Assembly: GCA_900542505.1 (NCBI GenBank) | Contig: UQNV01000061.1 | Location: forward strand, 1-8,484 | Reading direction: 5' to 3' | Source of the DNA: an uncultured Alistipes sp. | GTDB taxonomy: Bacteria > Bacteroidota > Bacteroidia > Bacteroidales > Rikenellaceae | DNA: 8,484 nt | Shown: positions 6,431 to 8,484 of the stretch, piece after piece | Layout: each line of letters starts with the position of its first letter | How positions within the stretch are numbered: position 1 is the first letter of the stretch | Notes under the pieces: model-generated | What the model saw: the letters and a program-made list of their open reading frames with translations, nothing else | Database searches by the model: none | What the model was told of the DNA's origin: nothing | Made by a program: the position numbers and the translations under genes

Positions 6431-6541
6431 GGTTCGCAGCTGTACGGGGGATACTTGACGCCTGTCGGCAGGGTAGTGCGGACCGAACGAAGTGAATTAC
6501 GTGCGGGCCCGACGGCTCCGCACAACAAGAGCAAGAGTCCT
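6431..6541 (+). promoter_or_regulatory. Structured 5' leader of mgsA, possible RNA switch
   Basis: This roughly 110-base predicted leader contains competing pairings. CCGCAC (6518-6523), 18 bases before the start codon, can pair with GTGCGG at 6476-6481 (7 bp with the flanking A-T) or with GTGCGG at 6501-6506. In addition GTCGG (6464-6468) complements CCGAC (6509-6513), which crosses the first pairing, and GTTCG (6432-6436) complements CGAAC (6484-6488). No leader peptide or U-run is evident, so control of translation would be more likely than attenuation. It matches no riboswitch class I recognise, and GC-rich sequence gives chance pairings. Confidence 0.3.
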
Positions 6542-7027
6542 ATGGAGAAGAAGAAAAAGGTATTGGCGCTGGTTGCGCACGACAACATGAAACGTGACCT
6601 GGCGGAGTGGGTGGACTGGAACTCCGGGAAGTTGAGCGAGCATCACCTTGTCTGCACCGGAACGACGGGCAAGATGGTGGAACGGACCCTTTTGGACCAT
6701 CAGTGGGAGCACGGCGACGAGACCGAGCGGACGCGGCTCCACATCACGCTGCTCAAGTCGGGCCCGCTGGGCGGCGACCAGCAGCTGGGTTCGCTCATTG
6801 CCGACGGGAAAATCAACGCGCTGATTTTCTTCTGGGACCCGATGTCGGCCCAGCCGCACGATGTCGATGTCAAGGCGCTGCTGCGTCTGGCGACGCTCTA
6901 CAACGTGCCGACGGCCATCAACCGCTCGTCGGCCGACTTCCTCATTTCGGCGCCCCTGTTCGAGGACGACGACTACCGCCCCGTGGTGAAGGACTACCGC
7001 GAATATGTGGAGCGGGTGCTGAAGTAG
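6542..7027 (+). CDS. mgsA: Methylglyoxal synthase
   Basis: This cytoplasmic enzyme converts dihydroxyacetone phosphate to methylglyoxal and phosphate, a bypass that relieves sugar-phosphate build-up. It has 161 residues. The family motifs are intact: LVAHDN with His13/Asp14, the phosphate-binding TGTTG (39-43), GPLGGDQQ with catalytic Asp79 (Asp71 in E. coli), FFWDP with Asp99, and the PHDVDVKALLRLAT stretch with His106 and Asp109. Compared with E. coli MgsA, as I recall it, there are about 14 extra residues between TGTTG and GPLGG (about 50-65), rich in charge and with the segment DHQWEHGDETERTR. The ATG at 6542 is chosen because homology begins there; an in-frame extension back to 6290 would run through the terminator and promoter. 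It has its own promoter and a long structured leader, and ends 80 bases before a strong terminator. Confidence 0.96.
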   Translation: MEKKKKVLALVAHDNMKRDLAEWVDWNSGKLSEHHLVCTGTTGKMVERTLLDHQWEHGDETERTRLHITLLKSGPLGGDQQLGSLIADGKINALIFFWDPMSAQPHDVDVKALLRLATLYNVPTAINRSSADFLISAPLFEDDDYRPVVKDYREYVERVLK

Positions 7028-7045
7028 CGGGGAGGAGCGCCCGGC

Positions 7046-7073
7046 GCATTCCGCATCCCGCATCCCGCATCCC
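7046..7073. repeat. Tandem heptamer repeat GCATYCC x4
   Basis: Four head-to-tail 7-base units lie between mgsA and the terminator: one GCATTCC followed by three perfect GCATCCC; the next bases (GCA) begin a broken fifth unit. It is non-coding. Short heptamer tandem repeats usually arise by replication slippage and can vary in copy number among strains. Confidence 0.85.
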
Positions 7074-7107
7074 GCAACGCGTCATTGCGCGAGGCAACAG
7101 GCCATAG

Positions 7108-7142
7108 AGAAGGCCGTACCGGACACCGGTACGGCCTTCTTT
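7108..7142. terminator. Strong terminator between mgsA and the convergent S41 gene
   Basis: A perfect 15-bp stem (7108-7122 with 7126-7140) with a 3-base ACA loop is followed by a short T-run (CTTCTTTG across the arm end). It lies 80 bases after mgsA and 30 bases beyond the stop codon of the convergent S41-family gene. The near-perfect symmetry would let it stop transcripts from both sides, although the minus-strand T-run is poor. Confidence 0.85.
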
Positions 7143-7169
7143 GCGTATGGGGCTGCGGCCGCCTGCCGC

Positions 7170-8434
7170 TCAGCGGCCGTTGCGCTCGCGGATGATGGCC
7201 AGCAGGCGGTCGAGCTGGCCGTCGCGCCCCGAGAGGTACTCCGCGGCGATGCACGGGATGGGGATATCGGGCTGCACGACCCCGTCGACGGCGCGCGTCC
7301 GCTCGTCGATGCGCACCGTCGAGACGGCCCCCTGGTAGAGATTCGTCGGAAGGAGAATACCTCCGTTGACCACCTCGCCGTACTTGAGGGCGTTGCGCCG
7401 CAGCGGCTCGCCGGCCAGCAGGGCGGCGCCGTGGTACTGGAGCATGTTGACGAACGAGGCGGCAATCGAGCCCGTGTCGCGTCCGACGAGCACGTAGAAC
7501 CGGAGCCCGTCGACATGCATCGCGGGGATGGTCGGGAACGAGCGGACGAACTCCCCCTCGGGCAGCGGCACGGTCTGACCGAGCATCTCCTCGGTCAGAA
7601 AGTCGTAGTAGGGCATCGACCTCTCCGATGCCTTGACCCACTGCCCGGTGCAGTACTCCACAACGGGCTTGTCGATGAAGATGGACAGGAGCCGGTCGAA
7701 GTTGTGGCCGTTGCCGCCGGTGTTGCGCCTCAGGTCGAGAATCACGTCCGTCAGCCCCTGCCGGCGGAAGTCGCGGAGCGTCCGGTGGAGGATGCGAATC
7801 AGCCGGTTGTTGTTGGGGAAGAATTCGGGGATGGCGATGTAGCCGCAGCCCGCCTCGGGCCAGGTGCGGATGCTGCGGTCCAGCTCCTCGGCGCGCGTGA
7901 GGAGGAACAGCGTTCGGGCGTTCGGCATGCCGGGGGTTTCGATGACCATCGGCCGGCCGTCGCGCAGGAGCTCGATGCGGAAGCGGTCGACGACATGGCT
8001 GTAGAAGTAGCGCCCCATGAGCGTAATGGGATACGTGTAGCGGTCGTCGTAGCCGTACTTGAGGTATTCGGCCGCCGGTACGCCGTTGATGGCCGTCACC
8101 TGGTCGCCGCGCCGGAAGGCCGGGTCGAGCGAGCGGTCGACGATGAGCGTGTCGTTGATTTGCAGCAGGCTGAAACCCGGGGTGGGCAGCGTCCGCTCGA
8201 AGCGCCGCAGGTCGCGGCGGGTGTAGACCTCGGGGTCGGCGATGGTCGGTATCAGAATCCGGTAGTGGGGGTCTTCGTAGTGGAGGCGGTCCAGGTAGGG
8301 GCGCATCGCCCAGAAGAGCTCCGAGGTGAGCAGCGAATCCTTGCCCAGCGAATCGCAGCGGGCGTCAATCTCGGCACGGATTTGCCGCATTTCGGCCTCC
8401 GTAAAGAGCGAATCGAGCCCCGGATGGCTGCTGG
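7170..8434 (-). CDS. S41 family (C-terminal processing-like) peptidase, 5' truncated
   Basis: This gene runs off the contig end: the frame stays open above the first Met (8390) through 14 more codons (reading ...LDSLFTEAE) into the adapter. At least 420 residues are present. Numbered from that Met, a helical N-terminal region with DPHYRI (40-45) is followed by a PDZ-like part (about 72-150; GDQVTAINGVPA). The S41 core then has CGYIAIPEF (182-190), VILDLRRNTGGN (216-227), the presumed nucleophile Ser308 in GRDTGSIAASF, LLAGEPL, KYGEV (336-340) and VDGVVQPDIPI near the end. This matches the uncharacterised Bacteroidetes S41 proteins with an N/K-x-Y-G-E loop rather than the classical Ser/Lys CtpA type. 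The substrate is unknown. The signal peptide or lipobox, if any, would lie in the missing part; export to the periplasm is likely by family. It converges on mgsA and shares its terminator. Confidence 0.9.
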
Positions 8435-8484
8435 CTGTCTCTTATACACATCTCCGAGCCCACGAGACATCTCAGGATCTCGTA
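8435..8484 (-). other. Nextera sequencing adapter (artifact)
   Basis: This is the reverse complement of the left-end adapter with one more terminal base: mosaic end CTGTCTCTTATACACATCT, linker CCGAGCCCACGAGAC, index ATCTCAGG and the P7 start ATCTCGTA. Genomic sequence ends at base 8434. The two ends together look like a 49-base terminal inverted repeat but are purely technical. Confidence 0.98.

Noticed and set aside
6425..6454. GTATCC/GGATAC hairpin at the start of the mgsA leader
   Set aside because: The left arm overlaps the -7 element, so it would probably not be transcribed; not counted as an RNA structure.
6290..6541. N-terminal extension of mgsA by 84 codons
   Set aside because: The extension would translate the terminator, the dyad and the promoter, and MgsA homology starts at the ATG at 6542.
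6431..6541. mgsA leader as SRP RNA, 6S RNA or a tRNA-like gene
   Set aside because: The conserved SRP apical loop (GGAAGGAAGCAGC-like), the 6S bulge arrangement and a tRNA cloverleaf with CCA end are all absent; only local stems are seen.
50..8434. CRISPR array, integrase, toxin-antitoxin, phage or defence genes
   Set aside because: I looked on both strands and found no spaced direct repeats, no such proteins and no region of clearly different base use.

Overview
The window is one assembled contig of about 8.4 kb of chromosome-like DNA. Each end carries an untrimmed sequencing adapter. Bases 1-49 and 8435-8484 are the same Illumina Nextera adapter in inverted orientation (transposon mosaic end, Read-2 linker, 8-base index, start of P7), so only about 50-8434 is biological. 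Both outermost genes are cut by these artificial ends.

The organism is most likely a GC-rich member of the Bacteroidales, probably Alistipes or another Rikenellaceae (inference). Evidence: promoters of the Bacteroidetes TAnnTTTG type in front of obgE, mscS, serB and mgsA; A/T-rich leaders rather than strong Shine-Dalgarno sites in front of several genes; and families typical of this phylum (DUF5689 lipoproteins, DUF5606, ACT-domain SerB). Base and codon use look even across the window, and I see no integrase, transposase, phage, toxin-antitoxin or CRISPR gene.

Layout. (1) 50-403 (+): 3' part of a TspO/MBR membrane protein gene, with a weak terminator. (2) 482-1474 (+): the ribosome-assembly GTPase ObgE with its own promoter. 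(3) 4217-1404 (-): a compact operon of serB (phosphoserine phosphatase) and two paralogous DUF5689 lipoproteins, joined by a 2-base gap and a 29-base overlap; the last gene runs 71 bases antisense into the end of obgE. (4) 4218-4320: divergent promoters. (5) 4321-6271 (+): an MscS-type channel, a small unknown lipoprotein and a DUF5606 protein, probably one operon, closed by a strong terminator. (6) 6272-6541: terminator, an inverted repeat, a promoter and a leader of about 110 bases with competing stems, leading to mgsA (methylglyoxal synthase, 6542-7027). (7) 7028-7169: a heptamer tandem repeat and a strong, probably bidirectional terminator. (8) 8434-7170 (-): an S41-family protease-like protein, 5' truncated.

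The genes are mostly housekeeping and envelope functions: ribosome maturation, serine synthesis, osmotic protection, a glycolytic bypass and surface lipoproteins. I found no convincing new multi-gene system. The least explained parts are the regulatory region of mgsA, the 14-residue insertion in MgsA, the serB-DUF5689 coupling and the antisense overlap at the end of obgE.
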